64,000 nt of DNA from Uruburuella suis (GCF_004341385.1 NZ_SLXE01000014.1:1-64000); one strand, 5' to 3'. Shown: positions 23,369-32,293, numbered from the stretch's first letter. Translations and numbers: made by a program. The notes: generated by a model not told the origin, from the letters alone.

Positions 23369-24013
23369 ATGAAAGTGGTGGTGGTGGATTACGGCATGGG
23401 CAATCTGCATTCGGTGCTCAAATCGGTACAGGCGGCGCAGAAGCTCGCCGGTGTGCGCGCAGAAATCGAGCTCACCGATGCGCCCGAAAAAGTGTTTGCC
23501 GCAGATAAAATCATTTTTCCCGGCCAAGGCGCGATGCCCGACTGCATGGCCGCGCTGCAACAAAGCGGCTTGGGCGAAGCGGTTTCAGACGGCCTGAAAA
23601 ACAAACCTTTTTTCGGCATTTGCGTGGGCGCGCAATTGTTGTTCGACCACAGCGAAGAGGGCAACACACCGGGCTTGGGCTGGTTTGCCGGCGAGGTGAA
23701 ACGCTTTGCCGCCAATCAGCACGATGCGCACGGCGACAAGCTCAAAGTACCGCATATGGGCTGGAACACGGTGCACCAAACGCAGGCGCATCCTTTGTTT
23801 GAAGGCATTGCGCAAGACACGCGTTTTTACTTTGTGCACAGCTATTATTTCGCCCCGGCCGCGCCCGATATTGTGCTGGGCAGCAGCGAATATCCGCATG
23901 AATTCGCCTGCGTGGTGGGCAAGGATAATGTGTTTGCCACGCAATTTCACACCGAAAAAAGCCACGATGGCGGCTTGCTGCTTTTGCGTAATTTTTTGCG
24001 CTGGAACGGCTAA
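23369..24013 (+). CDS. hisH: Imidazole glycerol phosphate synthase glutaminase subunit HisH
   Basis: Supplies ammonia from glutamine to HisF. The 214-residue protein has the class I amidotransferase layout: VVDYGMGNLHSVLKS at the start, the oxyanion/PGQGAMPDC loop, and the nucleophile in FGICVGAQLLF (Cys near residue 90). The catalytic His-Glu pair is in FHTEKSHDGG. An uptake sequence lies inside the gene (23582-23595) and is read as SDGL, just before the catalytic Cys motif. AAAAAAGGAAAA precedes the ATG. Confidence 0.95.
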   Translation: MKVVVVDYGMGNLHSVLKSVQAAQKLAGVRAEIELTDAPEKVFAADKIIFPGQGAMPDCMAALQQSGLGEAVSDGLKNKPFFGICVGAQLLFDHSEEGNTPGLGWFAGEVKRFAANQHDAHGDKLKVPHMGWNTVHQTQAHPLFEGIAQDTRFYFVHSYYFAPAAPDIVLGSSEYPHEFACVVGKDNVFATQFHTEKSHDGGLLLLRNFLRWNG

Positions 24014-24037
24014 ATTGTGTAAAATACATTTATGTAT

Positions 24038-24118
24038 GTTTTCAGACGGCCTGTGCGATTGCGCGGCCGTCTGAAACTGTGTCTGCATAAAAGGCCGTCT
24101 GAAAATATTCAGGCCGCT
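24038..24118. other. Cluster of uptake sequences between hisH and hisA
   Basis: Three exact GCCGTCTGAA cores (one inverted) and a decayed TTCAGGCCG occur within 81 bases. The first two form a terminator-like inverted pair around GTGCGATTGCGC. Confidence 0.7.
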
Positions 24119-24137
24119 TAAACCCTATGGAAATAAA

Positions 24138-24878
24138 ATGTTACTGATTCCTGCAATCGATTTAAAAGAAGGCAGCTGCGTGCGCCTGAAGCAAGGCCTG
24201 ATGGATCAGGCCACTGTGTTTTCCGACGAGCCTGCCGAAATGGCGTTGCATTGGGTGAAACAAGGCGCGCGCCGCCTTCATTTGGTGGACTTGGACGGCG
24301 CCTTCGCCGGCAAACCGAAAAACCTCGAAGCCATCAGCGCCATTTTGCAGGAAGTGGGCAAAACCCTGCCCGTGCAGCTGGGCGGCGGCATCCGTGATTT
24401 GGCCACCATCGAAAAATACCTCGATTTGGGGCTCACCGATGTGATTATCGGCACCGCTGCGGTGAAAAACCCGCAGTTTGTGCGCGAAGCCTGTAAAGCC
24501 TTTGCCGGCCATATTATTGTGGGGCTGGATGCCAAAGAGGGCATGGTGGCGATTGACGGCTGGGCCACAGTAACCGAGCACCATGTGGCCGATTTGGGGT
24601 GGCAATTTGCCGACGACGGCGTCAACAGCATTATCTACACCGACATCGGCCGCGACGGCATGATGAGCGGCGTGAACATCGAAGCCACCGTCAAGCTGGC
24701 CGAAGCCGTGGGCATACCGGTGATTGCTTCGGGCGGCCTCACTAATCTCGACGACATCCGCGCCTTGTGTGCCGTCGAGCCACAAGGTGTTGCCGGTGCG
24801 ATTACCGGCCGCGCGATTTACGAGGGCAGCATTGATTTTGCCCAAGCGCAAAAGCTGGCCGACGAGCTGGCCGTCTGA
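24138..24878 (+). CDS. hisA: Phosphoribosylformimino-5-aminoimidazole carboxamide ribotide isomerase HisA
   Basis: TIM-barrel isomerase (ProFAR to PRFAR), 246 residues. Catalytic Asp in MLLIPAIDLKEGSCVRLKQG (residue 8), second Asp in YTDIGRDGMMSG, and phosphate loops QLGGGIRD and ASGGLTN. The gene ends GAG CTG GCC GTC TGA, so its last codons and stop are part of a DUS-like sequence. It is followed by a small membrane gene and hisF. Confidence 0.95.
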   Translation: MLLIPAIDLKEGSCVRLKQGLMDQATVFSDEPAEMALHWVKQGARRLHLVDLDGAFAGKPKNLEAISAILQEVGKTLPVQLGGGIRDLATIEKYLDLGLTDVIIGTAAVKNPQFVREACKAFAGHIIVGLDAKEGMVAIDGWATVTEHHVADLGWQFADDGVNSIIYTDIGRDGMMSGVNIEATVKLAEAVGIPVIASGGLTNLDDIRALCAVEPQGVAGAITGRAIYEGSIDFAQAQKLADELAV

Positions 24879-24968
24879 AAGCGCGATGCGGCAGTTTGCC
24901 GCAATATCAGGCAGCCGTTTGGGAGCGGCTGCCCGCCATACCACAGCATTCAGATTTAAGGGAATCTC

Positions 24969-25286
24969 ATGCTTGAAGCATTTATTTTGGGCTTTTGGAC
25001 GATATGGTCGTCCAATCGCGACATCTACGCGCTCACCGAAAGCCTGGGCTTTATGATATTGGTGGTGTTGCTGCGCACGGCCATCGCTTTCCAGTTGCCG
25101 CACATCGATTTGGGTTGGGGCATCAGCATGGGTTTGTTGTGGGCTTATGTGGGGCTGTCTTTTTGGGTGGTCAACCGCTTTGCCACCAGCTTTATGACCA
25201 CATTGGGCTTTGCCATGGTGTCGGCCATCGGCTATTTCCAGCTCTCCGCCCATGTGGAAACCTGGGTGGCCGGCTGGCTGGCGTGA
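24969..25286 (+). CDS. Small membrane protein between hisA and hisF
   Basis: 105 residues (MLEAFILGFWTIWSSNRDI), with three hydrophobic segments near residues 27-45, 49-67 and 71-90. GGGAATC provides a weak ribosome-binding site. It lies in the hisA-hisF interval in the same orientation, 34 bases before hisF, and is probably cotranscribed. No family or histidine-related role recognised. Confidence 0.65.
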   Translation: MLEAFILGFWTIWSSNRDIYALTESLGFMILVVLLRTAIAFQLPHIDLGWGISMGLLWAYVGLSFWVVNRFATSFMTTLGFAMVSAIGYFQLSAHVETWVAGWLA

Positions 25287-25320
25287 ATTAGGCAAGGCCG
25301 CATTTTCAGAGTAAACAATT

Positions 25321-26088
25321 ATGGCATTAGCAAAACGCATTATCCCCTGCCTCGATGTGGACAACGGCCGCGTGGTGAAAGGCGTGAATTTTGTCGGCCT
25401 GCGCGATGCGGGCAACCCCGTGGACGTGGCCAAACGCTACAACGACGAGGGTGCCGACGAATTGACTTTTCTCGACATTACCGCCAGCAGCGACAACCGC
25501 GACACCATTTTGCATGTGATTGAAGAAGTGGCTTCGCAAGTGTTTATTCCGCTCACCGTCGGCGGCGGCGTGCGCAGCGTGGCCGATGTGCGCCGCCTGC
25601 TCAATGCCGGTGCCGATAAGGCCGGCATCAACACCGCCGCCGTGACCAACCCCGATTTAATCAACGAAGCCAGCGGCTTTTTCGGCTCGCAGGCGATTGT
25701 GGTGGCGATCGACGCCAAAGCAGTCAACCCCGAAAACACGCGCTGGGAAGTGTTTACCCACGGCGGGCGCAAGGCCACCGGCATTGATGCGGTGGAATGG
25801 GCGCTCAATATGCAGGCGCGCGGCGCCGGCGAGATTCTGCTCACCAGCATGGATAGAGACGGCACCAAAATCGGCTTCAATCTGGCGCTCACTCGCGCCG
25901 TGAGCGAAGCGCTGGATATTCCGGTGATTGCATCGGGCGGCGTGGGCAATGTGCAGCATTTGGTTGAAGGCGTGAAAGAGGGTAAAGCCGATGCCGTGTT
26001 GGCGGCGAGCATTTTCCACTTCGGCGAAGTGCGCATCAGCGAAGCCAAAGCAGCCATGCGCGCTGCCGGGATTGAAGTGCGGCTGTGA
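25321..26088 (+). CDS. hisF: Imidazole glycerol phosphate synthase cyclase subunit HisF
   Basis: Forms imidazoleglycerol phosphate and AICAR with ammonia from HisH. The 255-residue TIM barrel opens MALAKRIIPCLDVDNGRVVK, containing the catalytic Asp11. Further motifs are FLDITAS, TVGGGVRS, the second catalytic Asp in LTSMDRDGTKIG and the phosphate loop ASGGVGN. An intrinsic terminator follows, marking the operon end. Confidence 0.97.
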   Translation: MALAKRIIPCLDVDNGRVVKGVNFVGLRDAGNPVDVAKRYNDEGADELTFLDITASSDNRDTILHVIEEVASQVFIPLTVGGGVRSVADVRRLLNAGADKAGINTAAVTNPDLINEASGFFGSQAIVVAIDAKAVNPENTRWEVFTHGGRKATGIDAVEWALNMQARGAGEILLTSMDRDGTKIGFNLALTRAVSEALDIPVIASGGVGNVQHLVEGVKEGKADAVLAASIFHFGEVRISEAKAAMRAAGIEVRL

Positions 26089-26097
26089 ACACAACAA

Positions 26098-26127
26098 CAA
26101 GGCGGGTGCAAACCTGCCTTGTTTTTT
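26098..26127 (+). terminator. Terminator after hisF
   Basis: CAAGGCGGGT and ACCTGCCTTG pair (one G-T wobble) around a GCAA loop, followed by TTTTTT. It lies nine bases after the stop. Confidence 0.8.
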
Positions 26128-26261
26128 GCCGGACGGGCAGCCGCCGGTAAAACGGGCGGGTGCGTTGAATCAGAAAAAGGTGGGGCAACGCAGCGCCGGT
26201 TTGGAACGTGCCGCTATAAAATGCGCAGACACACACAAGGCAGCATAAGCGTGTGTATAAA

Positions 26262-26338
26262 AAAGGCCGTCTGAAAGCCGCGAACCGGTATTTAAAATAG
26301 CCGTGCCGGTTGAAGCTGCGCGGTTTTCAGACGGCCTT
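26262..26338. terminator. Widely spaced DUS inverted pair before the 26405 gene
   Basis: AAAAAGGCCGTCTGAAA and TTTTCAGACGGCCTTT lie about 42 bases apart. The rest of the 26128-26404 interval holds no gene that I can see. Confidence 0.5.
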
Positions 26339-26404
26339 TGATTCGAATTATTATTTTAATTTTTATTTTCAATGCTTTATTGGGTTGGTGCAAGAGGGGG
26401 TATT

Positions 26405-27004
26405 ATGAAAATAGGGTGGATAGCCATCATCGGCGCTGCTTCTGTGGCCTTATCCGGTTGCTTTATGGCGCAAAAATCAACTTTGGTGCACAAGCAGGAA
26501 GCGTATCAGCCATCAAGCGATGCCCGAATCCGCCTTTATGGTGCATACGGCAATCAGGAAATCCGCCTATACCGCAACAGCAGCTGCGCCGATTGGCAAC
26601 CGCAGGCAGCTCAACGCGTGCACACCCGTATGGTCAACGGCTTGCCCAAGCGCATTCGCAATTATACGGTCGGTATGCCCGATACCGTGCGCAGCGTGGC
26701 CGCCAATCAGGATAAGGGCGTGGTGTTTCGTGATTCTTATCAGGAATTTGTGATTTCGGCCGGCAAACCGTTGGTGTTGGATGGCTCGAAATCTGCCACC
26801 ACCGACAGCCGCCATCAAAGTTGCCGCACCGGCGTGAGCTTTGTGCCCCGAGCCGGTAAAGATTATGAAGCGGCTTTTCGCTGGTTGGAAAAGGGATGTG
26901 TGGTAGATGTGTTTGAGATTGGCGCCAAAGTTGACGATAAAAATGTGTATCCAACGGTTGCGCAAATGCCGGAACAATGTCGAAAACCGCGCACCAGCAT
27001 TTAA
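26405..27004 (+). CDS. Lipoprotein of unknown function, 199 residues
   Basis: ATG 26405 (MKIGWIAIIGAASVALSGC) follows AGAGGGGG. The lipobox ALSGC gives Cys19 as the lipidated residue. The mature protein is basic to neutral with five or so cysteines (for example SSCADW, HQSCRTG, KGCVVD and EQCRKP), so periplasmic disulfides are likely. The pattern of short beta-strand-like segments suggests a compact domain. No family recognised. Confidence 0.75.
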   Translation: MKIGWIAIIGAASVALSGCFMAQKSTLVHKQEAYQPSSDARIRLYGAYGNQEIRLYRNSSCADWQPQAAQRVHTRMVNGLPKRIRNYTVGMPDTVRSVAANQDKGVVFRDSYQEFVISAGKPLVLDGSKSATTDSRHQSCRTGVSFVPRAGKDYEAAFRWLEKGCVVDVFEIGAKVDDKNVYPTVAQMPEQCRKPRTSI

Positions 27005-27146
27005 AAAATAAGGGTGCTGATTGGAAACTGGATAGCTTTCAGACGGCCTTTGATTCGAATAGGTATAATGCCAAAATGCAGCAAGCCTATCCGGCGGCAG
27101 GGCTGTTTTGGCAGGGCTGTTTTGAAGGTGTGAAAGCAGAAAACGC

Positions 27147-27905
27147 ATGGATTTAAATGTTTACCAATATCTCTTGCTGGCCGCGCTCGGTGTGGCAGCG
27201 GGGGTGATCAATATGATGGCCGGCGGCGGCTCCAACCTGATTTTGCCGGTGTTGATGATGTTCGGCGTGCCGGCCGATATCGCCAACGGCAGCAACCGCG
27301 TGGGCGTGTTGCTGCAATCGGTGTCGGGCTTGCAGGGTTTCCGCCATGCGGGTAAATTGCCGACGCAGGATTTGCCGGCGATTTTGTGGCCGACCTTAAT
27401 CGGCGGGCTGTTTGGTGCGCTAGTGGCTTCGTTTGCGCCGGTGGCGGTGTTAAAGCCCATGCTGCTGATTACCATGTTGTCGGTGGCGGCATTTGCTTTT
27501 TTCAAACGCTCGGCGCTGGTGCATCCGAGCGGCACTTTGCCGATTACGGTGGCAGAAAACCCGAAATCGCGTATCGGCTTGTGGCTGGTGGGCGTGTATG
27601 GCGGCTTTGTGCAAGCCGGCGCGGGCTTTGTGATGCTGCCGGTGCTCGCCGGCATGCTGCGCTATGATCTGGTGCGCGCCAATGCGCTCAAAGTGTGCTG
27701 CACCCTCGGCTTCACGCTGGTGTCGCTGGCGGTGTTTATATGGCGCGGGCAAGTGTGGTGGGATATCGGCCTGGTGCTGGCCGCCGGTAGCATTATCGGT
27801 GCCAAAATCGGCGTGAAAACCACGGTGAAGCTCAAGCCAAACACGCTGCGCTGGATTTTGTTTGTGATGACTTTGGTGGCGGTGGTGATGGCCTTAATCA
27901 ATTGA
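27147..27905 (+). CDS. TauE/SafE family membrane exporter
   Basis: 252 residues, about eight hydrophobic segments, in the two-repeat arrangement of the TauE/SafE (DUF81) family. The hallmark motifs are MMAGGGSNLILPVLM near residue 25 and the second-half QAGAGFVMLPVLAG near residue 155. Family members export sulfoacetate, sulfite or related anions across the inner membrane. The substrate here cannot be told. No neighbouring sulfur gene supports a choice. Confidence 0.88.
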   Translation: MDLNVYQYLLLAALGVAAGVINMMAGGGSNLILPVLMMFGVPADIANGSNRVGVLLQSVSGLQGFRHAGKLPTQDLPAILWPTLIGGLFGALVASFAPVAVLKPMLLITMLSVAAFAFFKRSALVHPSGTLPITVAENPKSRIGLWLVGVYGGFVQAGAGFVMLPVLAGMLRYDLVRANALKVCCTLGFTLVSLAVFIWRGQVWWDIGLVLAAGSIIGAKIGVKTTVKLKPNTLRWILFVMTLVAVVMALIN

Positions 27906-27969
27906 TTTCAAAAATATTCAGGCCATCTGAACGCTGTTGACAAGCTTTGTTGATAAAGGGGGAGCAGCC

Positions 27970-29460
27970 ATGCAGTTTCAAGAATACTGCCAATATGACG
28001 CCATTGGGCTTGCCGAACTGATCCGCACTGGCGCAGTGAGCGCGGATGAAGTGTTGCAGGCGGCGCTTGCGCGGCTGGATGAGGTAAACCCTTTGCTGCA
28101 ATTGGCTGCGCAAGATTGCCGCAAGCGTGCTTTGGCTTGGCAGATGCCGTCTGAAGCAGCGCCGCTGGCCGGTGTGCCGTTTGCCCTGAAAGATTTGCTG
28201 GCCGATTGGCGCGGCGTGCCCACTTTATCGGGCTCGCGCATGATGCGTACGCACATTGCCGCGCGCAACAGCCATTTGGTGGATGCTTATGAGCGCGCCG
28301 GCTTGCGTGTGTTTGCCAAAACCACCGTGCCCGAATGGGGGCTGATGCCCTACACGGAAAGCGAGCAACACGGCATCACCCGCAATCCGTGGGATGCTGC
28401 GCACACCCCCGGCGGCAGCAGCGGCGGCGCGGCCGCGGCGGTGGCCGCCGGCGTGATACCGGCGGCGCACGGCAGCGACGGCGGCGGCTCGATACGCATT
28501 CCCGCGCACAATTGCGGCTTGTTCGGCTTAAAGCCGAGCCGCGGCCGCGTGGACAGCGGCCCTTTGTTGGACGAAGGTTGGCAGGGCATGGTGTGCGAAC
28601 ACGCGCTCACCCGCAGCGTGCGCGACAGCGCTTTGCTGCTCGACATCGCCGCGCAAACACAGCCTTATGCGCTTTATGCCTGCAACACGCCGGCAGTTTC
28701 GTTTTCAGACGGCCTCAAGCAGCCTTTGCGCCGCTTGAAAATCGCCTATTGCGTGCAGCCTTGGCTGGGCGGCAAGATTGATGACGCCACCAAAAACGCG
28801 TTTGCCCACAGCCTGAAATTGCTGGCCGATGCCGGCCACGAGCTGGAAGAAGCCGCGCCGGCTTTTGCCGATGCCGACACTTTAGCGCGTGCGATGCTGG
28901 TGCTGGTGGCCACCGAAGCGGCCAAAACCCGCCTGCGTTTCGAGCAACTTTCCGGCCGAAAGCCGGGCTATCAGGAAGTGGAGCCGGCCACTTGGTCGCT
29001 GATGGTTTACGGCAGCCGCCTGCGCGCGGTGGAAGCCTTGTGGGCGCGTGAAGTGGTGCTGGCGCAGCGGCGGGCGGCTGCCGAATTCCACCGCCGCTAT
29101 GATGTGCTGGTCACGCCCGTGTGTCCGCGCATCACACCCAAAACGGGTGAGCTGGCGCCGCCGCAAGAGCAGCTGCGCATGAGCAACCTGCTGTTGGGCA
29201 AGATGGATTTGGGCTGGCTGATGGCACACAATCCGCTGGTGGAGCAGCAAAGCCTCAAAGCCTTGCAATATGTGGGCTTCACCGCGCCGTTTAATATGAG
29301 CGGCCAGCCGGCCATGAGCGTGCCGCTTTATTGGCATGAAAACCGCCTGCCGGTGGGCACGCAATTTGCCGCCGCGCACGGCAACGAGCAATTGCTGCTA
29401 CAATTGGCGGCCGAGCTGGAGCAAATCCAGCCGTGGGCGCTCAGGCAGCCGCCGCTTTAA
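27970..29460 (+). CDS. Amidase signature family hydrolase
   Basis: 496 residues from ATG 27970 (MQFQEYCQYDAIGLAELI). The Ser-cisSer-Lys catalytic elements are visible: Lys in VPFALKDLL near residue 77, and the Gly/Ser-rich signature GGSSGGAAAAVAAG near residue 152. GSDGGGSIRIPAHNCGLFGLKPS follows (in two parts: GSDGGGSIRIPA and GLFGLKPS). It resembles the 6-aminohexanoate-cyclic-dimer hydrolase/aryl-acylamidase branch rather than GatA, as no gatB or gatC is present. An uptake sequence at 28702-28715 is read as SDGL. Substrate unknown. Confidence 0.88.
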   Translation: MQFQEYCQYDAIGLAELIRTGAVSADEVLQAALARLDEVNPLLQLAAQDCRKRALAWQMPSEAAPLAGVPFALKDLLADWRGVPTLSGSRMMRTHIAARNSHLVDAYERAGLRVFAKTTVPEWGLMPYTESEQHGITRNPWDAAHTPGGSSGGAAAAVAAGVIPAAHGSDGGGSIRIPAHNCGLFGLKPSRGRVDSGPLLDEGWQGMVCEHALTRSVRDSALLLDIAAQTQPYALYACNTPAVSFSDGLKQPLRRLKIAYCVQPWLGGKIDDATKNAFAHSLKLLADAGHELEEAAPAFADADTLARAMLVLVATEAAKTRLRFEQLSGRKPGYQEVEPATWSLMVYGSRLRAVEALWAREVVLAQRRAAAEFHRRYDVLVTPVCPRITPKTGELAPPQEQLRMSNLLLGKMDLGWLMAHNPLVEQQSLKALQYVGFTAPFNMSGQPAMSVPLYWHENRLPVGTQFAAAHGNEQLLLQLAAELEQIQPWALRQPPL

Positions 29461-29483
29461 AAGGCGGGCAAAGGAACAAGAAA

Positions 29484-29885
29484 ATGAATGAAAACGCTTT
29501 ATTGGCAGATGTGAAATTTGATGAAAAAGGGCTGGTGTGCGCCATTGCCCAAGATGCGCAAACCTTGCGCGTGCTGATGGTGGCGTGGATGAATGCCGAA
29601 GCTTTGCAGCAAACCGCTGCCACCGGCTTTGCCCACTACTACAGCCGCTCGCGCCAAAAGCAGTGGATGAAGGGCGAAGAATCGGGCCACACCCAAAAAG
29701 TGCACGAATTGCGCCTTGATTGCGACGGCGATGCGGTGATTATGCTGATTGAGCAAGCCGGCGGCATTGCCTGCCACACCGGCCGCGAAAGCTGTTTTTA
29801 CCGCGTGTGGCGCGATGGCGCATGGCATATCGTGGATGCGGTGTTGAAAAACGAGCAAGAGATTTACGGCCACACGCATGGTTGA
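29484..29885 (+). CDS. hisI: Phosphoribosyl-AMP cyclohydrolase HisI
   Basis: Opens the purine ring of phosphoribosyl-AMP in histidine synthesis. 133 residues from ATG 29484 (MNENALLADVKFDEKGLV). The conserved core is present: MVAWMNAEAL, YYSRSRQKQWMKGEESG, DCDGDAVIMLIEQ and the zinc cysteines ACHTGRESCFY. HisE is separate at 30756, as in many proteobacteria with unfused HisI/HisE. It starts 23 bases after the amidase stop. Confidence 0.95.
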   Translation: MNENALLADVKFDEKGLVCAIAQDAQTLRVLMVAWMNAEALQQTAATGFAHYYSRSRQKQWMKGEESGHTQKVHELRLDCDGDAVIMLIEQAGGIACHTGRESCFYRVWRDGAWHIVDAVLKNEQEIYGHTHG

Positions 29886-29926
29886 ACAGGCCGTCTGAAA
29901 AACAGTAATCCAATCGGAGAAATAAA

Positions 29927-30691
29927 ATGAAAGCTTTGATGATTGCGGCATGCGCGCTGGTGTTGGGCGGCTGCCAAACCGTTTCGTTGCAAGGCACAGA
30001 TCCTGATGTGGTGTCGGCCAAAGCCGTTTCCCTGATTAAAGAGAAAGGCTGCCTCGCCAAAGGCGACAGCCGTTGCTACGATTTGAATGTTGCCCGCCTG
30101 GAAACCAATCTGCCTTGGCTCAACCAGCAATTGCAGCAGCTGATGGTTGAAAAAGACATTCCGCTCAACGCCGCCGAAGCGGTGCGCAACACGCGCGCCG
30201 AGTTACAGGATTACCCGGCCGATGCGGCCAGCTCGCAAATCGAGCTGATGTACCGCCAAAACTATATCGGCCAGCGCGGCGCGGTGGCAATGTTTCAAGA
30301 AGAAGGCTATAGCTACACCGGCGGTGCACACGGCTATGGCAGCACTACCTACAGCAATTTCGATTTGGCCGCCGGTAAAAAAATCAGCGTGCAAGATGTG
30401 GTGCAGCCGGGCGCTCAGGCAGCCTTGGCCGCCAAGCTGACCGAAATCTACCGCCAACACGATGCGATGCGCGATTTGGATGAAGCGCAACGGCGTGAAT
30501 TTATGCGCGATTGGGCAAGCGAAATCCAGCAATCGTTTGCCGCGCCCGATAATTTTACCTTCGCTGCCAACGGCATTGTGTTCAGCTTTCCGCCTTATGC
30601 CATCGGCCCTTATGCCTTCGGACAGGTGGATTTGCTCTTACCTTATCATGAAGCGCGCGGGCTGGTGCAGCAGCGGTGGTTGCCGCAATAA
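29927..30691 (+). CDS. Lipoprotein with DUF3298/RsiV-like domain
   Basis: 254 residues. The lipobox LGGC gives Cys16. The C-terminal half carries landmarks of the DUF3298/RsiV-type fold: YTGGAHGYGSTTYSNFDLA near residues 127-145, then ISVQDVVQPG, and FPPYAIGPYAFGQVDLLLPY near the end. Such proteins are exported; the fold is shared with the anti-sigma factor RsiV, which binds lysozyme. Lysozyme binding here is speculation. It stands between hisI and hisE with a DUS on each side. Confidence 0.78.
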   Translation: MKALMIAACALVLGGCQTVSLQGTDPDVVSAKAVSLIKEKGCLAKGDSRCYDLNVARLETNLPWLNQQLQQLMVEKDIPLNAAEAVRNTRAELQDYPADAASSQIELMYRQNYIGQRGAVAMFQEEGYSYTGGAHGYGSTTYSNFDLAAGKKISVQDVVQPGAQAALAAKLTEIYRQHDAMRDLDEAQRREFMRDWASEIQQSFAAPDNFTFAANGIVFSFPPYAIGPYAFGQVDLLLPYHEARGLVQQRWLPQ

Positions 30692-30755
30692 AGGCTGTTG
30701 GGCGGCAGGATTTAACGGGGCGGTGCAACAGGCCGTCTGAAAACAGGTGGGAAAC

Positions 30756-31076
30756 ATGAACGAAGTATTGAGCCAAATTCAGAATGTGATCGACAGCCGC
30801 AAAGGCACCGAGCCCGAAAGCTCTTATGTGGCGCAGCTTTTGCACAAAGGTGAAGACAAAATTCTGAAAAAAGTGATTGAAGAAGCCGGCGAAGTGCTGA
30901 TGGCCTCGAAAGACGGCGGCGGCGAACATTTGATTTACGAAGCGGCCGATTTGTGGTTTCACACCATGGTGCTGCTCGCGCATCACGGCTTGCGCGTGGA
31001 AGCGGTGGTGGCCGAGCTGGCGCGCCGCCAGGGTTTGTCGGGGCTGGCCGAAAAGGCGGCGCGACAAGAGGGCTGA
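30756..31076 (+). CDS. hisE: Phosphoribosyl-ATP pyrophosphatase HisE
   Basis: Hydrolyses phosphoribosyl-ATP to phosphoribosyl-AMP. ATG 30756 (MNEVLSQIQNVIDSRKG) is preferred to the in-frame GTG at 30747, because GGTGGG precedes it at good distance. 106 residues, all-helical MazG-like fold. The metal-binding motif is ILKKVIEEAGEVLMASKDG and later YEAADLWFHTMVLL. hinT and tatABC follow, an order conserved in Neisseria. Confidence 0.95.
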   Translation: MNEVLSQIQNVIDSRKGTEPESSYVAQLLHKGEDKILKKVIEEAGEVLMASKDGGGEHLIYEAADLWFHTMVLLAHHGLRVEAVVAELARRQGLSGLAEKAARQEG

Positions 31077-31161
31077 AGTGTATTAGAATCTGCCTCGCAA
31101 ACTATTGAGGCCGTCTGAACGCGGTTTGTGCTTTTCAGATGGCCGCCCTTTGGAGAATAAA

Positions 31162-31485
31162 ATGAGCGATTGTATTTTCTGCAAAATTGCCGCTAAGCAG
31201 ATTCCCGCCGGCGTGGTGTATGAAGATGAAAATATGTTGTGTTTCAAAGACATCAATCCTTCTGCACCCGTGCATTTGCTGCTGATTCCGAAAAAACACA
31301 TCGATTCGCTGGCGCACCTTGAGGGCGGCGATGCGGCTTTGGTGGCGGAAATGATGCTGAAAGTGCCGCAAATCGCCGCGGCAAACGGCTTGACGCACGG
31401 CTTCAAAACGCAGATCAACACCGGCAAAGGCGGCGGGCAGGAAGTGTTTCACCTGCATATTCATATTCTCGGCCGGCCTGCCTGA
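31162..31485 (+). CDS. hinT: HIT family purine nucleoside phosphoramidase (HinT-like)
   Basis: 107 residues from ATG 31162 (MSDCIFCKIAAKQIPAGVV) with GGAGA upstream. The zinc-type N-terminus CIFC is present. The HIT triad is HLHIHILG near residue 97, where the middle His is the nucleophile. HinT-type proteins hydrolyse AMP-lysine and related phosphoramidates. A decayed DUS pair (31108-31144, with CAGATGGCC) lies upstream. Confidence 0.93.
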   Translation: MSDCIFCKIAAKQIPAGVVYEDENMLCFKDINPSAPVHLLLIPKKHIDSLAHLEGGDAALVAEMMLKVPQIAAANGLTHGFKTQINTGKGGGQEVFHLHIHILGRPA

Positions 31486-31526
31486 ATCAGGCCGTCTGAA
31501 ACCATTTTCGATAAAAGGATAACATC

Positions 31527-31730
31527 ATGGGCAGCTTTTCCATTTGGCATTGGGTGATTGTGTTGGTGATTGTGGTGCTGGTGTTCGGCACGAAAAAACT
31601 GCGCAATGTCGGCAAAGATCTCGGCGGCGCGGTGCACGATTTCAAGCAAGGCCTCAATGAGAGCGACGAAAAAGCCAAAAAAGACGTGATTGAGCACGAA
31701 AAAGACAAAGACGACAACAAACCGGCCTGA
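31527..31730 (+). CDS. tatA: Sec-independent translocase subunit TatA
   Basis: 67 residues: short N-terminal membrane helix (WHWVIVLVIVVLVFG, residues 7-21), the hinge FGTKKLRNVGKDLG and an amphipathic helix, then a charged tail. It forms the protein-conducting assembly of the Tat system for folded proteins. AAAGGATAAC precedes the ATG. tatB starts two bases after its stop. Confidence 0.96.
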   Translation: MGSFSIWHWVIVLVIVVLVFGTKKLRNVGKDLGGAVHDFKQGLNESDEKAKKDVIEHEKDKDDNKPA

Positions 31731-31732
31731 AT

Positions 31733-32287
31733 ATGTTTGATTTCGGTTTCAGCGAGCTTTTGCTGATCGGCGTGATTGCGCTGGTGGTGCTCGGCCCCGA
31801 GCGGCTGCCCAAAGCGGCGCGCATGGCCGGCCAATTGGTCGGGCGCGTGCAGCGCATGGTGGGCAGCGTCAAGCAGGAATTAAGCAGCCAGCTCGAAATG
31901 GATGAATTGCGCCGTGCCAAAGATGAATTCGAGGCCACGGCGCATTCGGTGCGCGATGAAATTGCCGGTATAGGCGCACAGGCACAAAGCGATTTGCACG
32001 ATATTTCAGACGGCCTCTCGCCCGATAAACGCCCCGCATGGGAGCGCTTGCCCGAGCAGCGCACGCCGGCCGATTTCGGTGTGGATGAGCAGGGAAAGCC
32101 GCTGGCGCAAAACACACAAAGTGCGCAAGACGCCGCTTGGCAGCAATATTTGATGCCGTCTGAAAAGCCGACTGCCGCCGCGCACGGTTTTCAGACGGCC
32201 TCGTTGCGCCAGCAGGCCATGCGGCGCAAGCGCGACATGCGCCCGCGTTTCCGACCCCAACCTCAGCTGCGCGCGCGCAAGAAGTGA
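31733..32287 (+). CDS. tatB: Sec-independent translocase subunit TatB
   Basis: 184 residues. Begins MFDFGFSELLLIGVIALVVLG, with the Glu8 and membrane helix of TatB, then GPERLPKAARMAGQLVGR. The C-terminal region is long and variable. It contains three uptake sequences in frame, read as SDGL (32006-32017), MPSEK (32155-32164) and FQTAS (32190-32201). TatB receives Tat substrates together with TatC. Confidence 0.95.
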   Translation: MFDFGFSELLLIGVIALVVLGPERLPKAARMAGQLVGRVQRMVGSVKQELSSQLEMDELRRAKDEFEATAHSVRDEIAGIGAQAQSDLHDISDGLSPDKRPAWERLPEQRTPADFGVDEQGKPLAQNTQSAQDAAWQQYLMPSEKPTAAAHGFQTASLRQQAMRRKRDMRPRFRPQPQLRARKK

Positions 32288-32293
32288 GTCAAC

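Noticed and set aside
24162..25433. 423-codon frame antisense to hisA and the following gene
   Set aside because: It is the complement of hisA, the small membrane gene and the start of hisF, and shows no independent features.
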